NCBI RefSeq assembly: GCF_021295315.1
Contig: NZ_JAIMJA010000010.1
Coordinates: forward strand, 100,120 to 164,119
DNA: 64,000 bases
Reading direction: 5' to 3'
Source: Motilimonas cestriensis
GTDB lineage: Bacteria; Pseudomonadota; Gammaproteobacteria; Enterobacterales; CBDFNC01
Made by a program: the position numbers and the translations under genes. Under the pieces are notes generated by a model that did no database searches, was not told the DNA's origin, and was given only the letters and a program-made list of their open reading frames with translations. This document shows positions 34,672-45,148 of this stretch, one piece after another. How positions within the stretch are numbered: the first letter of the stretch is position 1; each line of letters starts with the position of its first letter.

Positions 34672-34780
34672 AATATTCCTTATTACAAATTTCTCGCCTA
34701 AACTAACAACACTCGCCAATGCTGAATTACCTGTATAAATTCAGCTAGCTGTACCCAATTTACGTTTAGGAAAAACGAAG

Positions 34781-36541
34781 ATGAAACCAGCAAGCTTTAT
34801 CCTCCTGCTTTCCCTGCTATTGCCCATGTCGGCTTTTGCGACTTCACAAGTCAGCGATCAAATCGCACCTGAAGCGGCCACCGGTAATCAATTTCAATCT
34901 TTGGTAATAGCTAAAAAGCACATGGTAGTCACTGCAAACCCTCATGCCAGTGAAGCAGCTTTTGCCATACTTAAACAAAGTGGCAGCGCCATTGATGCGA
35001 TGATCGCCGCACAGCTGGTTCTCGGCTTAGTTGAGCCACAATCATCAGGTATTGGTGGCGGCGCTTTTTTATTGTATTATGATCAAAAAAGTAAGCAGTT
35101 ACTTAGCTTTGACGGCAGAGAAACAGCGCCGAGTAAAGCCACAAGTGAGCTTTTCATTGACGCCAACCAAAAGCCGATGGGCTTTTTCGATGCCGTGGTT
35201 GGAGGTCGATCCGTTGGGGTGCCGGGAGTCATTGACCTGATGTGGCAAACTCATCAGCAATACGGCAAATTACCCTGGCCTAAGTTATTTGCACCAGCCA
35301 TCCAACTCGCCCAACAAGGCTTCCAAGTATCGCCTAGATTGGCTCAATTAGTCGCAATGGATCAAGCGCGTCTCAAACAACATCCAAGTACCCGCTCTTA
35401 CTTTTTTGATGCCGCTGACCAACCCATTACTGCTGGATACATCCTCAAAAACCCCAGCTATGCAAAAAGCTTAAAAATCATCGCAGAGCAAGGCCGCAAT
35501 GGCTTTTATCAAGGGATATTAGCCAACCAAATCGTCAAAGCAGTGCAAAACCACTCCACTAACCCAGGGTTACTCAGTTTAACGGATTTAACTCAATACC
35601 AAATAAAAACGCGGCCAAATACGTGCGTGCAATACCAACAGGATTACCAAGTATGCGGCATGGGATTACCGTCATCAGGTGGCCTAACCGTTGGTCAAAT
35701 TTTAGCCCTTAGTGAGCGTGCTAACATTGCGCAATATACTGCCAATAGCGCATCGGCATGGCGTATTATTGGGGATGCCAGCCGCCTTGCCTTTGCTGAT
35801 CGCGCCAAATACATGGCCGACCCAGACTTTGTAGAAAATAACAGTGAAGCATTACTTAGCCCCGACTATTTAGAAAAGCGCGCGCAGCTAATTAAACAGT
35901 CAAAAGTCGCATTACCTCAGGTAAACGCTGGTCAACCAGAATTATTAGCCAAGCAAGCACAAAATTGGGGAATACAAACCAGTCAATCTCTACCTTCAAC
36001 CACCCACTTAGTGATCCATGACCAAACCGGTAATATTGTTTCAATGACATCGAGCATTGAAAATGCCTTCGGCGCAAGACTCATGGTGGGCGGTTTTTTA
36101 CTAAACAATCAACTAACCGATTTTTCTTTCCAAGCCGAGGCGAATGGCAAGCCAATCGCCAACCGAGTGCAAGCCAATAAACGGCCGCGTTCGTCTATGT
36201 CGCCCACCTTAGTGTTCAAGCATAATAAACCCTATCTCGCACTTGGCTCGCCGGGCGGCAGCCGCATCATCAATTATGTCAGTCAAGCCTTGATCGCCCA
36301 CCTTACTTGGGGTATGCCATTGCAACAAGCTATCGAGTTACCCCACTTAGTCAACCAATCAGGTACCTTTGAATTAGAACAAGGAACATCAAGCAAACAG
36401 CTCAAAACTGAACTCATCAAGCTCGGCTATAACACCATCGAGAAAGACCTCAATAGTGGCTTACATGGCTTTATCATCACCGAACAAGGAATTGAATCTG
36501 GGGTTGATCCTCGTCGTGAAGGGCTTGCTCTGGGCGAGTAA
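34781..36541 (+). CDS. ggt: Periplasmic gamma-glutamyltransferase
   Basis: A 586-residue Ntn-hydrolase that cleaves the gamma-glutamyl bond of glutathione in the periplasm. The signal peptide is MKPASFILLLSLLLPMSAFA. The autoprocessing nucleophile is the Thr of LPSTTHLVIHD, which splits the proenzyme into large and small subunits. Other family marks are GSAIDAMIAAQLVLGLVEPQSSGIGGGAF, LSFDGRETAP, and SSMSPTLVF with LGSPGGSRII. Length agrees with E. coli Ggt (580). It is monocistronic, between two hairpins. Confidence 0.95.
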   Translation: MKPASFILLLSLLLPMSAFATSQVSDQIAPEAATGNQFQSLVIAKKHMVVTANPHASEAAFAILKQSGSAIDAMIAAQLVLGLVEPQSSGIGGGAFLLYYDQKSKQLLSFDGRETAPSKATSELFIDANQKPMGFFDAVVGGRSVGVPGVIDLMWQTHQQYGKLPWPKLFAPAIQLAQQGFQVSPRLAQLVAMDQARLKQHPSTRSYFFDAADQPITAGYILKNPSYAKSLKIIAEQGRNGFYQGILANQIVKAVQNHSTNPGLLSLTDLTQYQIKTRPNTCVQYQQDYQVCGMGLPSSGGLTVGQILALSERANIAQYTANSASAWRIIGDASRLAFADRAKYMADPDFVENNSEALLSPDYLEKRAQLIKQSKVALPQVNAGQPELLAKQAQNWGIQTSQSLPSTTHLVIHDQTGNIVSMTSSIENAFGARLMVGGFLLNNQLTDFSFQAEANGKPIANRVQANKRPRSSMSPTLVFKHNKPYLALGSPGGSRIINYVSQALIAHLTWGMPLQQAIELPHLVNQSGTFELEQGTSSKQLKTELIKLGYNTIEKDLNSGLHGFIITEQGIESGVDPRREGLALGE

Positions 36542-36558
36542 CGCTCGCAACCAAGATA

Positions 36559-36591
36559 CAAATCCCCCAGCTAGTCCAGATGGGGGATTTG
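36559..36591. terminator. Bidirectional hairpin between ggt and tamB
   Basis: CAAATCCCCCA and TGGGGGATTTG form an 11-bp perfect stem with an 11-nt loop between the convergent genes. Confidence 0.75.
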
Positions 36592-36613
36592 AACGTCATA
36601 ATGAACGAACTAA

Positions 36614-39600
36614 TCAGTCCCAATCAAACTGATAATACACGTCAAATGCACTGTATAGGCCACTCACTGCTTCTAAATAGAGTTTAGGCATCACTTCATA
36701 GCGTAAGGCGATTTCGGTCATCGATGAAAAGAGACCAATACCGTAACGAATTTGTACACCTGGCAAAATATAACCAGTAATGTTCAATTGTGAATTATCA
36801 CCACTGCCACTGGAGTCGAGCGCTAAATCTTTAACTCCTAGGGCTTCGCCGATTTGATTCACCGTACCTGCACTTTGCCCCACACCCAAATTGATCAACA
36901 TGGACGTCATCATCGAGTCATCACCCGATCGAGAGTCGATCCCCTTACCGCGTAACAAATAGGATAATGCATTTTGCTGATCCATCGCCGGCGTAGAATA
37001 AATAGTGATCTCAGGCGCCGATACTGGCCCTTCTAACTTGATCCCAGCGGTCACGTTATCGGCAATTAAAGCCGGATCGCGAATAGCATTAACTGACAGA
37101 TAGGGTTGGTCCGGTGGTCCAGAGAATAAGAGCAACCCCTTTCTAATTAGCAAGTTTTGACCAAAAGCACGATAAGAGCCATTCACTAAACGAATATTGC
37201 CGTTGGTCAGTATCGGGCCATCAATTTTTTTCGTAACTGCGAGCTGTCCCTTAAGGTTCGACTTTAGACCAAATGCATCAATTTTCACATCATCGCCTAA
37301 CTGCACACCCAACTTCATCTTCAATGGTAAATTAGCGGTTTCGTCGCTGCTAGTACCGGAGTCAACCACCACTACATCATCCGAAATCGATACCGCGCTA
37401 GCAGGCAAAGTTTTCACCGCAATCATCCCTTTTGGGACCAATATATTGCCGGTTAAATCCATTTTTTTATCATCTAAGGTAAATTTTAGATCCGGTGAGA
37501 TAAATAACTGAACTTGTGATTGATAGTCTACTTCTATCTTTTCACCCTTCAAGGTAATCCAGGCATCCAGTCCTTTCTGCCAATCAAATGCGCCATCAAT
37601 CTGCCCAGATCCATCACCGGTGTTAAAACCACCATTAACTGTCCCTTTAGTACCATTTAGCTTAATTTCTGTATTCAGATCAGAAAGGTACATAGGTACA
37701 CTGCCACCACCTAGTGCCGCATCTTTTAGGTAAGCGGTTCCCTTTACAATCGGCGCTTTGAGCGGACCATTCACATTAATATCAAAGGACACATCCCCCG
37801 CTAACTCATCTAAATTAGGGGCTAGGTAATGTAGCGCTTTTAAATTTAAGCCCTGATAAAATAACTTACCTTGTAACAAGTTTTCTGCCGTATATGGCTG
37901 TAAGGTTAAGTCAATATCTGCATTACCTAGCTTATCGGTATCTAGATTAAGCACTAACTTAGCCAATGTTTTATCTAGCTCACCCGTCAACGTTAAGGTT
38001 TTTACGGGAATGGCATGCTCCTGGCTATTATCATCAAGAAAGGTCACATTGATATCGCGACTATTAACATCGAAACGTGCGGTTGGCTTTGCGCCCTTGG
38101 TCCACTTGGCTGTCACGTTCGTTTGTATCACGCCTTGCAACTTCATTAACTCAGGTAAAAACTGCTGTAAACGGTTAAGATCATAATGCTCAACCACCAG
38201 CCCTGTTTCACCACTTTCGCCCGCTTTCGTTGGCTGAAGACAAAATAAACTGGGCGCAGATGACCAACATTGCTTAGCTAACACCACTTGTTTATTGCGA
38301 TAACTGATTTGGCTGGGTTGATCTAGCTGCCAGCGCCCTTCAATGGTACTAAACCACGCTTGCTGTAATTGCCCCTGCCAGCCTTGATTTTGCCAGCGGC
38401 CAGACAGCGCTAATTCCGTCGCTACAGGCTGGCCATCGACCTTTAAGGTAACCTGATGCGATAGATCAGACCCTGACGCGGTTAATCGCAGCGTATCAAG
38501 GTCGATTCCTGGCTGCTTTAATTGTTTGATTTCAAGATCTGCTTTACCAGAAGGCTGCTTACTGGCCAACACATCGGCTTTTAGGCTTAAGCTGGCCAAG
38601 GAAAGTTCGCCCATTACGATCTTGTTACCGGTTAGATCAATATTAACCTTAGGCGCAGTTAACTCTCCCGCGACCTTAACATCACCCTGTAAATTACCAG
38701 CAATATCCGGCAGGGAGCTAGAAATATCCGGGACATTTAAATTTAATAGTAAGTCGACTTTATCTTTAATATGACCCGTTGCAGTGACCTGATTTTTACC
38801 ATTGATGACCACTAGGTTATCTATTTTCCATTCTAGGCGATCATTGCCCGACACTTTACCTGCGACTTTTAGCGGCTGGTCCATAAACTTACCGTGCAGG
38901 TCTAACTTCTCCACTCCTAACTGCCAATGTGAATCTTGCAAGGCAAAACTGTGGCTTAGCTGACCATTTAATTGCGCAGGGTAGTCAGGAAAATAGCTGG
39001 TACTATCTATATTGCTTAAATCTAGGTCTCCTTGCCAAGCTAACTGATCAGCTAGATCAAGCTTCCCCACTAAGCTCACCTCTCCAGATAAGGTTTTTGC
39101 CAGCAGCTGTTTAACATTTATTTTTTCTAAATTACCTTGAACTTGACCGCTAAGATCAACATCCGGCAAGCCTTCACCGAAAACTAACGTGGCAAGATTA
39201 ACGTTAAAATTATCTAGGTTCCCTTTCGAATTAACTTCGCCTTGCTTAAGGGTTAACTGCGGCGCTCCCGTTAATGGCCATTGCAACTTCTGCCAAGTTA
39301 GCGCTTGTTGATGATCAATGCGCGCACTTAAGGGGGCTGACCACCCTTTAAGGTTCAACTTAACGGGCCCAGTTAAAGTAAGATCTGTACTCAGCTTCTT
39401 GGTGTCTCCTGCAGCGCTAAGACGAAGTTTCTGCCCCACTAACTGCCCATCTAAAACGGGGTCGGCTAATAATTTGGCGGAGAGATCCGCTGTTAATGGC
39501 CAATCATTACGCAAGCTAACTTGTGCCTGTAATTTCGCACTTAGCTCAGGTAACACTAACTCAAGATCTTCAACAGTGAGCTCATGCTCTACCCAGCTAA

Positions 39601-40312
39601 CTGAGGTATAAAAACGCGTCAAATGGAATGGTGTTTCGCCTTGTTCCAAAGTGAATTGCGTTAAACTCAATTGCGGAATGTGAATAGGTAATGGCGCTTT
39701 CAAGGTCGGTAGCACCAACGCCTCATTATTAGCAGGTGTGCTAGCGACGATAGGCTCGGCCTGAGCAGCATTCTCAGTTGGCGTTAGCCTAACCGTTAAG
39801 CCATTGACTATTGGCGATAGCGTCGCACCGCGTTGGTTGACCTGAGCTGAAAATAAAAACTGGCTTAAATTCACCGCTAACCCAGGTTGTTGATAGGAAA
39901 CATCCGAGATATCAACGCCTTCAATACGCAATCCTATCGGAATAGCAACTGAATCGGGTAGCCCTCCGCTGCTAGGTGGCGCTGGCTCTGCCGTTTGCAG
40001 TGGGTGAAAGTTCGCATCAACACCCTTTACTGTCAGCCCATCAACACAAATCGCTTTGGCTAAACAGCCCCAATCAAATCGATAGCTCAATTGGTCTATC
40101 ATTAAATCGACTTGTTCATCTTGCCAGGCAATACCAGACAATTTCGGGGAAAACAGTAATGCTCCCTCATCTAGCTCCAGCTCTAACTGCGGCACAAAGT
40201 GTTTAGCTAGATTAATCAATAACACATTGCCATGATGGGACAAAAGCAAGGCAATCAACAAACTCAACAGCAATAAAATACAAAGTAAGCCTCGACGCAA
40301 CCAAATCATCAT
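36614..40312 (-). CDS. tamB: Translocation and assembly module protein TamB
   Basis: A 1232-residue AsmA-like protein anchored by one N-terminal helix (RRGLLCILLLLSLLIALLLS) and otherwise made of repetitive beta-strand segments that form a long hydrophobic groove across the periplasm, with the conserved C-terminal DUF490 domain (GLLLFSGPPDQPYLSVNAIRD and PGVQIRYGIGLF). It works with TamA in outer-membrane protein insertion, and TamB family members are also implicated in phospholipid traffic. Its start overlaps the tamA stop by 4 bp, the usual tamAB arrangement. Confidence 0.95.
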   Translation of the reverse strand: MMIWLRRGLLCILLLLSLLIALLLSHHGNVLLINLAKHFVPQLELELDEGALLFSPKLSGIAWQDEQVDLMIDQLSYRFDWGCLAKAICVDGLTVKGVDANFHPLQTAEPAPPSSGGLPDSVAIPIGLRIEGVDISDVSYQQPGLAVNLSQFLFSAQVNQRGATLSPIVNGLTVRLTPTENAAQAEPIVASTPANNEALVLPTLKAPLPIHIPQLSLTQFTLEQGETPFHLTRFYTSVSWVEHELTVEDLELVLPELSAKLQAQVSLRNDWPLTADLSAKLLADPVLDGQLVGQKLRLSAAGDTKKLSTDLTLTGPVKLNLKGWSAPLSARIDHQQALTWQKLQWPLTGAPQLTLKQGEVNSKGNLDNFNVNLATLVFGEGLPDVDLSGQVQGNLEKINVKQLLAKTLSGEVSLVGKLDLADQLAWQGDLDLSNIDSTSYFPDYPAQLNGQLSHSFALQDSHWQLGVEKLDLHGKFMDQPLKVAGKVSGNDRLEWKIDNLVVINGKNQVTATGHIKDKVDLLLNLNVPDISSSLPDIAGNLQGDVKVAGELTAPKVNIDLTGNKIVMGELSLASLSLKADVLASKQPSGKADLEIKQLKQPGIDLDTLRLTASGSDLSHQVTLKVDGQPVATELALSGRWQNQGWQGQLQQAWFSTIEGRWQLDQPSQISYRNKQVVLAKQCWSSAPSLFCLQPTKAGESGETGLVVEHYDLNRLQQFLPELMKLQGVIQTNVTAKWTKGAKPTARFDVNSRDINVTFLDDNSQEHAIPVKTLTLTGELDKTLAKLVLNLDTDKLGNADIDLTLQPYTAENLLQGKLFYQGLNLKALHYLAPNLDELAGDVSFDINVNGPLKAPIVKGTAYLKDAALGGGSVPMYLSDLNTEIKLNGTKGTVNGGFNTGDGSGQIDGAFDWQKGLDAWITLKGEKIEVDYQSQVQLFISPDLKFTLDDKKMDLTGNILVPKGMIAVKTLPASAVSISDDVVVVDSGTSSDETANLPLKMKLGVQLGDDVKIDAFGLKSNLKGQLAVTKKIDGPILTNGNIRLVNGSYRAFGQNLLIRKGLLLFSGPPDQPYLSVNAIRDPALIADNVTAGIKLEGPVSAPEITIYSTPAMDQQNALSYLLRGKGIDSRSGDDSMMTSMLINLGVGQSAGTVNQIGEALGVKDLALDSSGSGDNSQLNITGYILPGVQIRYGIGLFSSMTEIALRYEVMPKLYLEAVSGLYSAFDVYYQFDWD

Positions 40313-42036
40313 AGTTCTGGCCCCATCAAGAAATGTAATCTTACCGCGGTTTCCTCGCTGTTTAGTGGTACACCGAGAAACAGCTTAATTGGACCAATGG
40401 GCGATGCCCAAGCGACACCTGCCCCGGTGCCATATTGCAGGTCTTCTGAAAAGTCATTAGTAGCAGTGCCGCCATCAATAAAGGTGGCAATACGCCAATT
40501 GGGCTTTACCGGATAACTATATTCTAAGCTCGCCACCGTCAGGTACTTGCCGCCGATTAGTTTATTATCATCGCTTCTTGGCGCGATCGACTTATAGTCA
40601 TAACCGCGGATTGATTGGTCCCCACCGGCAAAAAAACGCATTGATGAAGGCACACTATTAATGGAATCAACGGCGATAGCGCCTAGCTCTAAACGCGCTA
40701 ACACACGGTGTTTTTCAGTAAGGGAGCGTAGCCATTTTGTTTGTCCGTACACCTTAAATATATCTTCATCGGAGGCCCAATACTTACTCGAAACTTCCGT
40801 TGAAATAAGCTGTTTATCTCCCCACACAGCATTGAGCCCACCACGAACCCGAGTGCGACTATAAGATATGCCCGGAATAATTAGCTTGGTTTTAAGCTCT
40901 TGATTACCTTGGATACTATCTTCAATATCGTACTTAATAAATGCGGTACGATCCCAGTTACCTGGCGTTTTCCAAAACCGCTGTACGCCAAGGGTGAATT
41001 TGGTGCTTTCCGTATCGTTTTCGTCAAGACGCTGGTAGCCCGTTTGTACATTTAAATAACTCCAATTCGGATTATCTATTGGGATTTTGTAATAAGTTGA
41101 GATAGTTTGCGATTGCTTACTCAACTCTAAATCTGCTCCCAAGCTATGCCCCCAATCATTTACCCAAGGGCGCGACCAGCCGAATTTCACTCTTGGCCCA
41201 TTGTCGGTTGTGACACCGGCACCAACTTCAAAACTATTGGTCGGTTTCAAGCCCACTGTTACTTCGATAGGCACTTGATTACCAATGGCCTTCTCAATAT
41301 TTGGTCGAACCAACACATTTCTAAAATAGCCACTATCGCTGACTTGTAGACTATATTGCGCAACCTGTGTGGTAAGGTAATAATCGCCCTGTTCAAAGTT
41401 TGCCATATTGCGTACCAGCGCTTCAGCTGGCGATGGTTGAGTAAACACTAACGGGCCATAACGAAAACGAATACCCGAATCAAACCACAGAACTATAGTA
41501 GCCTTATTTTCTTTTGCTTCTACCTCGACTTTCGATTTAACAAACTTGCCATTAAAATAGCCTCGCTGCAGTGCCATACTGGTAATACTGGATTTAGCAG
41601 ACGCATAAACACCATGATTAAGCGGCTTATCTACCTGAAGGGGAAGCTTTTTAGCAAATGTTAAAAACACCTCATCATGACGGGCCTCACCGATTAACTT
41701 TAAGTCGAGCGCCTTAATTATCACTGGCTCTCCCGCGCTAATGTTAGCGACCACTTTAAGCTTACCCACTTGCCCGTCTTTTAAGCTCACATCTAATTTT
41801 ACGTCCGAATGATAATAACCTAACGCCTTCAATGCATTGGCTGCTTCCGTTTCTAGGCTATCGCGATAGGAGCCTAAGTTTTTCCCCGTCGGCTCTGCAA
41901 CCGATAACAGATAGGCTTCAACATTTGCTTCTAACTCTCCGTCAAGGCCTTCTATCGTCAGGTCGACTTTAGCCATAGCGCTAACACTGATCAACAGTGC
42001 CATCGTAAACATAGCAAAGCGCAATATCAAAACCAT
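40309..42036 (-). CDS. tamA: Translocation and assembly module protein TamA (Omp85 family)
   Basis: A 575-residue Omp85-family protein: signal peptide ending SVSAMA|KV, about three POTRA domains (residues 25-260), and a 16-strand barrel with the lid-lock motif in SSMRFFAGGDQSIRGYDYKSI and a terminal strand ending FLMGPEL. It inserts autotransporters and other barrels with TamB. About 290 bp upstream (42037-42325) contain no gene; I see nothing specific there beyond AT-rich sequence likely holding two divergent promoters. Confidence 0.94.
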   Translation of the reverse strand: MVLILRFAMFTMALLISVSAMAKVDLTIEGLDGELEANVEAYLLSVAEPTGKNLGSYRDSLETEAANALKALGYYHSDVKLDVSLKDGQVGKLKVVANISAGEPVIIKALDLKLIGEARHDEVFLTFAKKLPLQVDKPLNHGVYASAKSSITSMALQRGYFNGKFVKSKVEVEAKENKATIVLWFDSGIRFRYGPLVFTQPSPAEALVRNMANFEQGDYYLTTQVAQYSLQVSDSGYFRNVLVRPNIEKAIGNQVPIEVTVGLKPTNSFEVGAGVTTDNGPRVKFGWSRPWVNDWGHSLGADLELSKQSQTISTYYKIPIDNPNWSYLNVQTGYQRLDENDTESTKFTLGVQRFWKTPGNWDRTAFIKYDIEDSIQGNQELKTKLIIPGISYSRTRVRGGLNAVWGDKQLISTEVSSKYWASDEDIFKVYGQTKWLRSLTEKHRVLARLELGAIAVDSINSVPSSMRFFAGGDQSIRGYDYKSIAPRSDDNKLIGGKYLTVASLEYSYPVKPNWRIATFIDGGTATNDFSEDLQYGTGAGVAWASPIGPIKLFLGVPLNSEETAVRLHFLMGPEL

Positions 42037-42325
42037 ACTTTCCCTATCTAAATATTCTAGAAAACCAATCAGATGAAATAAGAGTGTATTACAAACCCTG
42101 ATAAAGCTTAATTAACTTAACACCCAATCTTAATAATAATCATGGTATTTCAGTTTTATCGATAACTTCCAGTTATACCTGACTAAACTTTAAGCAATAC
42201 TTAGTGTTAGTGAAATATTTCCTAACGCGAGGCGGTCTCACTTTATATACTTACATATGCTTACTTTTGCGCTTGCCTTAAGGACTTTATAACCAGTCAG
42301 CTGAGCCAACAAATGGAGATGAATC

Positions 42326-42895
42326 ATGCGCGTGTCACCGGATCCAATAAAGAGCTACCCATTTTGGATTAAGCCCTTCTTTTGGCTACAGCAGAAAAAT
42401 TACGGCCAAGTCCTTACCCCCGGCTTACTTTGGGGCAAAGTACCTTTACTATTTGCCACCGTAGCTTCTTTATATGGCGTAATAAACCGCAAACGCTCAC
42501 CTATCAATGCGGTGCTACGCTCACTGGTCACGGTTCGAGTATCGCAAATCAATCACTGTCAGTTTTGTATTGATATTAATAGCATGACCTTAGCCAAACG
42601 AGCGGGCTCCGAAGATAAAGTAATGGCCTTAAGTGATTGGCGCAACCAAACCATATTCAGTGAACAAGAGCGTGCAGTGCTCGATTATACCGAGGCGATG
42701 TCGGACAGTGGTAAAAGCGTCACCGACCAACAAGTTGAGCGATTAAAAACTTGGTTTGACGAAAAAGCCATGATTGACCTGACAGGTCTGATTGCGTTTC
42801 AAAATATGTCTGCCAAATTCAACGCTGCTCTTGATGTGCCTGCGCAAGGTTTTTGTCACATTCGCCCTCAGGAGCAAACTGATGAAATTAAATAA
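42326..42895 (+). CDS. AhpD-like carboxymuconolactone decarboxylase family protein
   Basis: A 189-residue CMD/AhpD-family protein with the redox CxxC in INHCQFCIDINS followed by a conserved helix (TLAKRAGSEDKVMAL). The fold is a small all-alpha trimer or hexamer used in peroxide defence by AhpD; many CMD proteins have unassigned substrates. GGAG lies before ATG 42326. The 3' end overlaps the next gene by 14 bp, so the CxxC protein and the flavoprotein disulfide reductase downstream may be electron-transfer partners (inference). Confidence 0.8.
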   Translation: MRVSPDPIKSYPFWIKPFFWLQQKNYGQVLTPGLLWGKVPLLFATVASLYGVINRKRSPINAVLRSLVTVRVSQINHCQFCIDINSMTLAKRAGSEDKVMALSDWRNQTIFSEQERAVLDYTEAMSDSGKSVTDQQVERLKTWFDEKAMIDLTGLIAFQNMSAKFNAALDVPAQGFCHIRPQEQTDEIK

Positions 42896-45017
42896 GTGGT
42901 TACTGGTTGTCGCTATATTAGTGTTGGCAGTACTTTTTTTCTCTTTAGAGATCAATCAATACCTCACCCTTGATTATATCCAGCAACAACACTTTGAATT
43001 ACAACAAGCGGTTGAACAACGCCACTTACTTTATACCTTGGGATTTTTTGTTGCTTATGTGCTCATTACTGCCGGTTCATTGCCGGGCGCTGCAATCCTC
43101 ACCTTACTTGCAGGGGCGCTATTTGGCTTAGCTGAAGGTTTTATTATCGTTTCCTTTGCCAGTTCAATAGGCGCAACCTTGGCTTTCTTAGTCGCACGCT
43201 ATCTACTAAGAGAGCGGCTTCAAGCAAAGTGGGGCCATAAGCTCCGTCAATTTAACCAAGGTATAGATAAGCAAGGTGCGCAATATTTACTGAGTTTACG
43301 GTTATTGCCGGTGGTGCCGTTTTTTCTCATTAACTTATTAATGGGACTCACGTCGATCAAAACGCGCACATTTTACTGGGTTAGCCAATTAGGGATGATC
43401 CCCGGTACATTAGTCTACGTTAACGCCGGCACTGAACTGAGCAAGATTAGCTCGCTACAGGATATCGCCTCTCCCTCTCTCTGGTTTGCTTTTGCGTTAT
43501 TGGCCCTATTACCCCATTTACTTAAATGGGCTACCGCTCGCTACCAGCAATATAAGCGTTACAAACCTTACCCTAAACCGAACAAATTTGATTACAACTT
43601 AGTGGTGATCGGTGCTGGCGCTGGCGGTTTAGTCAGTAGTTATATTGCGGCAACCGTCAACGCGAAAGTCACGATTATCGAGCAACATAAAATGGGCGGT
43701 GATTGTTTAAATACCGGCTGCGTGCCATCTAAGGCTTTGCTGCGCAGTGCACACTTTGCCGCCGAGCTAAATAAGGCAACCGCCCTTGGCTTTGCACCCA
43801 TAGCAAGCAAGGTTGATTTTAAAGCGGTAATGGACCGGGTTCATAATGTGATCAAACAAGTTGAGCCGCACGACTCCATTGAGCGCTACAGCAAGCTAGG
43901 CGTCAATTGCCTGCAAGGCAAAGCAACCATCAAAACACCTTATGCTGTCGAGCTAAATGGGCAAACACTGCTGACAGAAAACATCATTATCGCCACTGGC
44001 GCCAAACCCTTTGTGCCACCGATTAAAGGGCTTGATCAGGTGGAGTACTTAACTTCAGACAGCCTTTGGCAGCTCGAACAGTTACCACCAAGGTTATTGG
44101 TGGTCGGCGCAGGCCCGATTGGCTGTGAATTAGCCCAAGCCTTTGCTCGCCTTGGCTCAAGAGTAACCATGATAGATGTCGCGAATCAATTACTGCCCAG
44201 AGAAGACCCTAGCGTATCCAGCATACTACTCAAGCAATTCCAGCAAGAAGGAATCCAATGTCTATTAGGTGTCACCCTCGATTATTTTAGTCACGATACT
44301 GACGGCCAATGGGCCCATTATCAAACAGCACAAGGGGAGCAACGTATTAGCTTTGATAAGGTGTTAATCGCCGTGGGACGTAAAGCCAATACCGAAGGGT
44401 TCGGCTTAGAAAACTTGGGTATCAAGCTTGAAGCAAACGGCACCATTAAACTTGATCCCTATTTACGCACTGAGTATCCAAACATTTTTGCCGTTGGTGA
44501 CGTTGCCGGGCCCATGCAATTTACGCACTTTGCCGCCCATCAAGCTTGGTATGCCAGCGTTAATGCTTTATTTGGTCGCTTTAAAAAGTTCAAGGCGGAT
44601 TACCGCGTGATCCCAAGCGTCACCTACTGCGATCCACCCATCGCTCAAGTGGGCATTAATGAAACGCGTGCTAAAGCAGACAATATTCCCTATGAAGTAA
44701 CTGAATTTGCTTTAGATGAACTGGATCGCGCCATCGCTGATAGCGCCAAACAAGGCGTGGTAAGAGTATTAACCGTGCCGAAAAAAGATACTATTTTAGG
44801 CGTGACGATTGTTGGACAGCATGCTGGAGAAACTATTGGCGAGTTTGTACTAGCGATGAAACATGGTCTAGGGCTTAATAAAGTACTCGGCACCGTTCAT
44901 GCTTATCCAACCATGCTTGAGGCCAATAAGTACGCGGCAGGCGCATGGAAACAAAAGCATAAGCCAACACGTATTTTAGCGCTATTAAAACGGTACTTTA
45001 CCTCGCGACGCGGTTAG
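42882..45017 (+). CDS. Fusion of a TVP38/TMEM64 (DedA-like) membrane domain with a dihydrolipoamide dehydrogenase-type flavoprotein
   Basis: A 711-residue two-part protein. Residues 1-225 are a SNARE-associated TVP38-type membrane domain with about five helices (GSLPGAAILTLLAGALFGLAEGF). Residues about 235-711 are a class I pyridine nucleotide-disulfide oxidoreductase: FAD motif VVIGAGAGGLVSSY, redox pair GGDCLNTGCVPSK, NAD motif VVGAGPIGCELAQAF, GDVAGP, and the C-terminal HAYPTMLEANK with the active-site His. Mercuric-reductase-type C-terminal Cys are absent. AGGAG lies 7 nt before ATG 42882. Similar fusions exist in databases as I recall; the substrate is unknown. Confidence 0.88.
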   Translation: MKLNKWLLVVAILVLAVLFFSLEINQYLTLDYIQQQHFELQQAVEQRHLLYTLGFFVAYVLITAGSLPGAAILTLLAGALFGLAEGFIIVSFASSIGATLAFLVARYLLRERLQAKWGHKLRQFNQGIDKQGAQYLLSLRLLPVVPFFLINLLMGLTSIKTRTFYWVSQLGMIPGTLVYVNAGTELSKISSLQDIASPSLWFAFALLALLPHLLKWATARYQQYKRYKPYPKPNKFDYNLVVIGAGAGGLVSSYIAATVNAKVTIIEQHKMGGDCLNTGCVPSKALLRSAHFAAELNKATALGFAPIASKVDFKAVMDRVHNVIKQVEPHDSIERYSKLGVNCLQGKATIKTPYAVELNGQTLLTENIIIATGAKPFVPPIKGLDQVEYLTSDSLWQLEQLPPRLLVVGAGPIGCELAQAFARLGSRVTMIDVANQLLPREDPSVSSILLKQFQQEGIQCLLGVTLDYFSHDTDGQWAHYQTAQGEQRISFDKVLIAVGRKANTEGFGLENLGIKLEANGTIKLDPYLRTEYPNIFAVGDVAGPMQFTHFAAHQAWYASVNALFGRFKKFKADYRVIPSVTYCDPPIAQVGINETRAKADNIPYEVTEFALDELDRAIADSAKQGVVRVLTVPKKDTILGVTIVGQHAGETIGEFVLAMKHGLGLNKVLGTVHAYPTMLEANKYAAGAWKQKHKPTRILALLKRYFTSRRG

Positions 45018-45148
45018 CTTTAATCGGACTCAAAAGTAAGGTGTTTTTTTACTGCAGTCTGAATCACCCCGAAAAACTCGGCGGTTTGCTTGCATCAGTC
45101 AAGCTTTACCCCCTTGGATCTCATTCCTTAAAACACTCTTGAAGCAGT

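Noticed and set aside
42792..42881. Upstream extension of the TVP38-fusion frame by 30 codons
   Set aside because: It lies inside the AhpD-like gene, while ATG 42882 has an ideal AGGAG and starts a proper membrane helix.
45018..45148. Search for a terminator between the fusion protein and the GGDEF-EAL gene
   Set aside because: No stem of adequate length with a T tract was found in this convergent gap.
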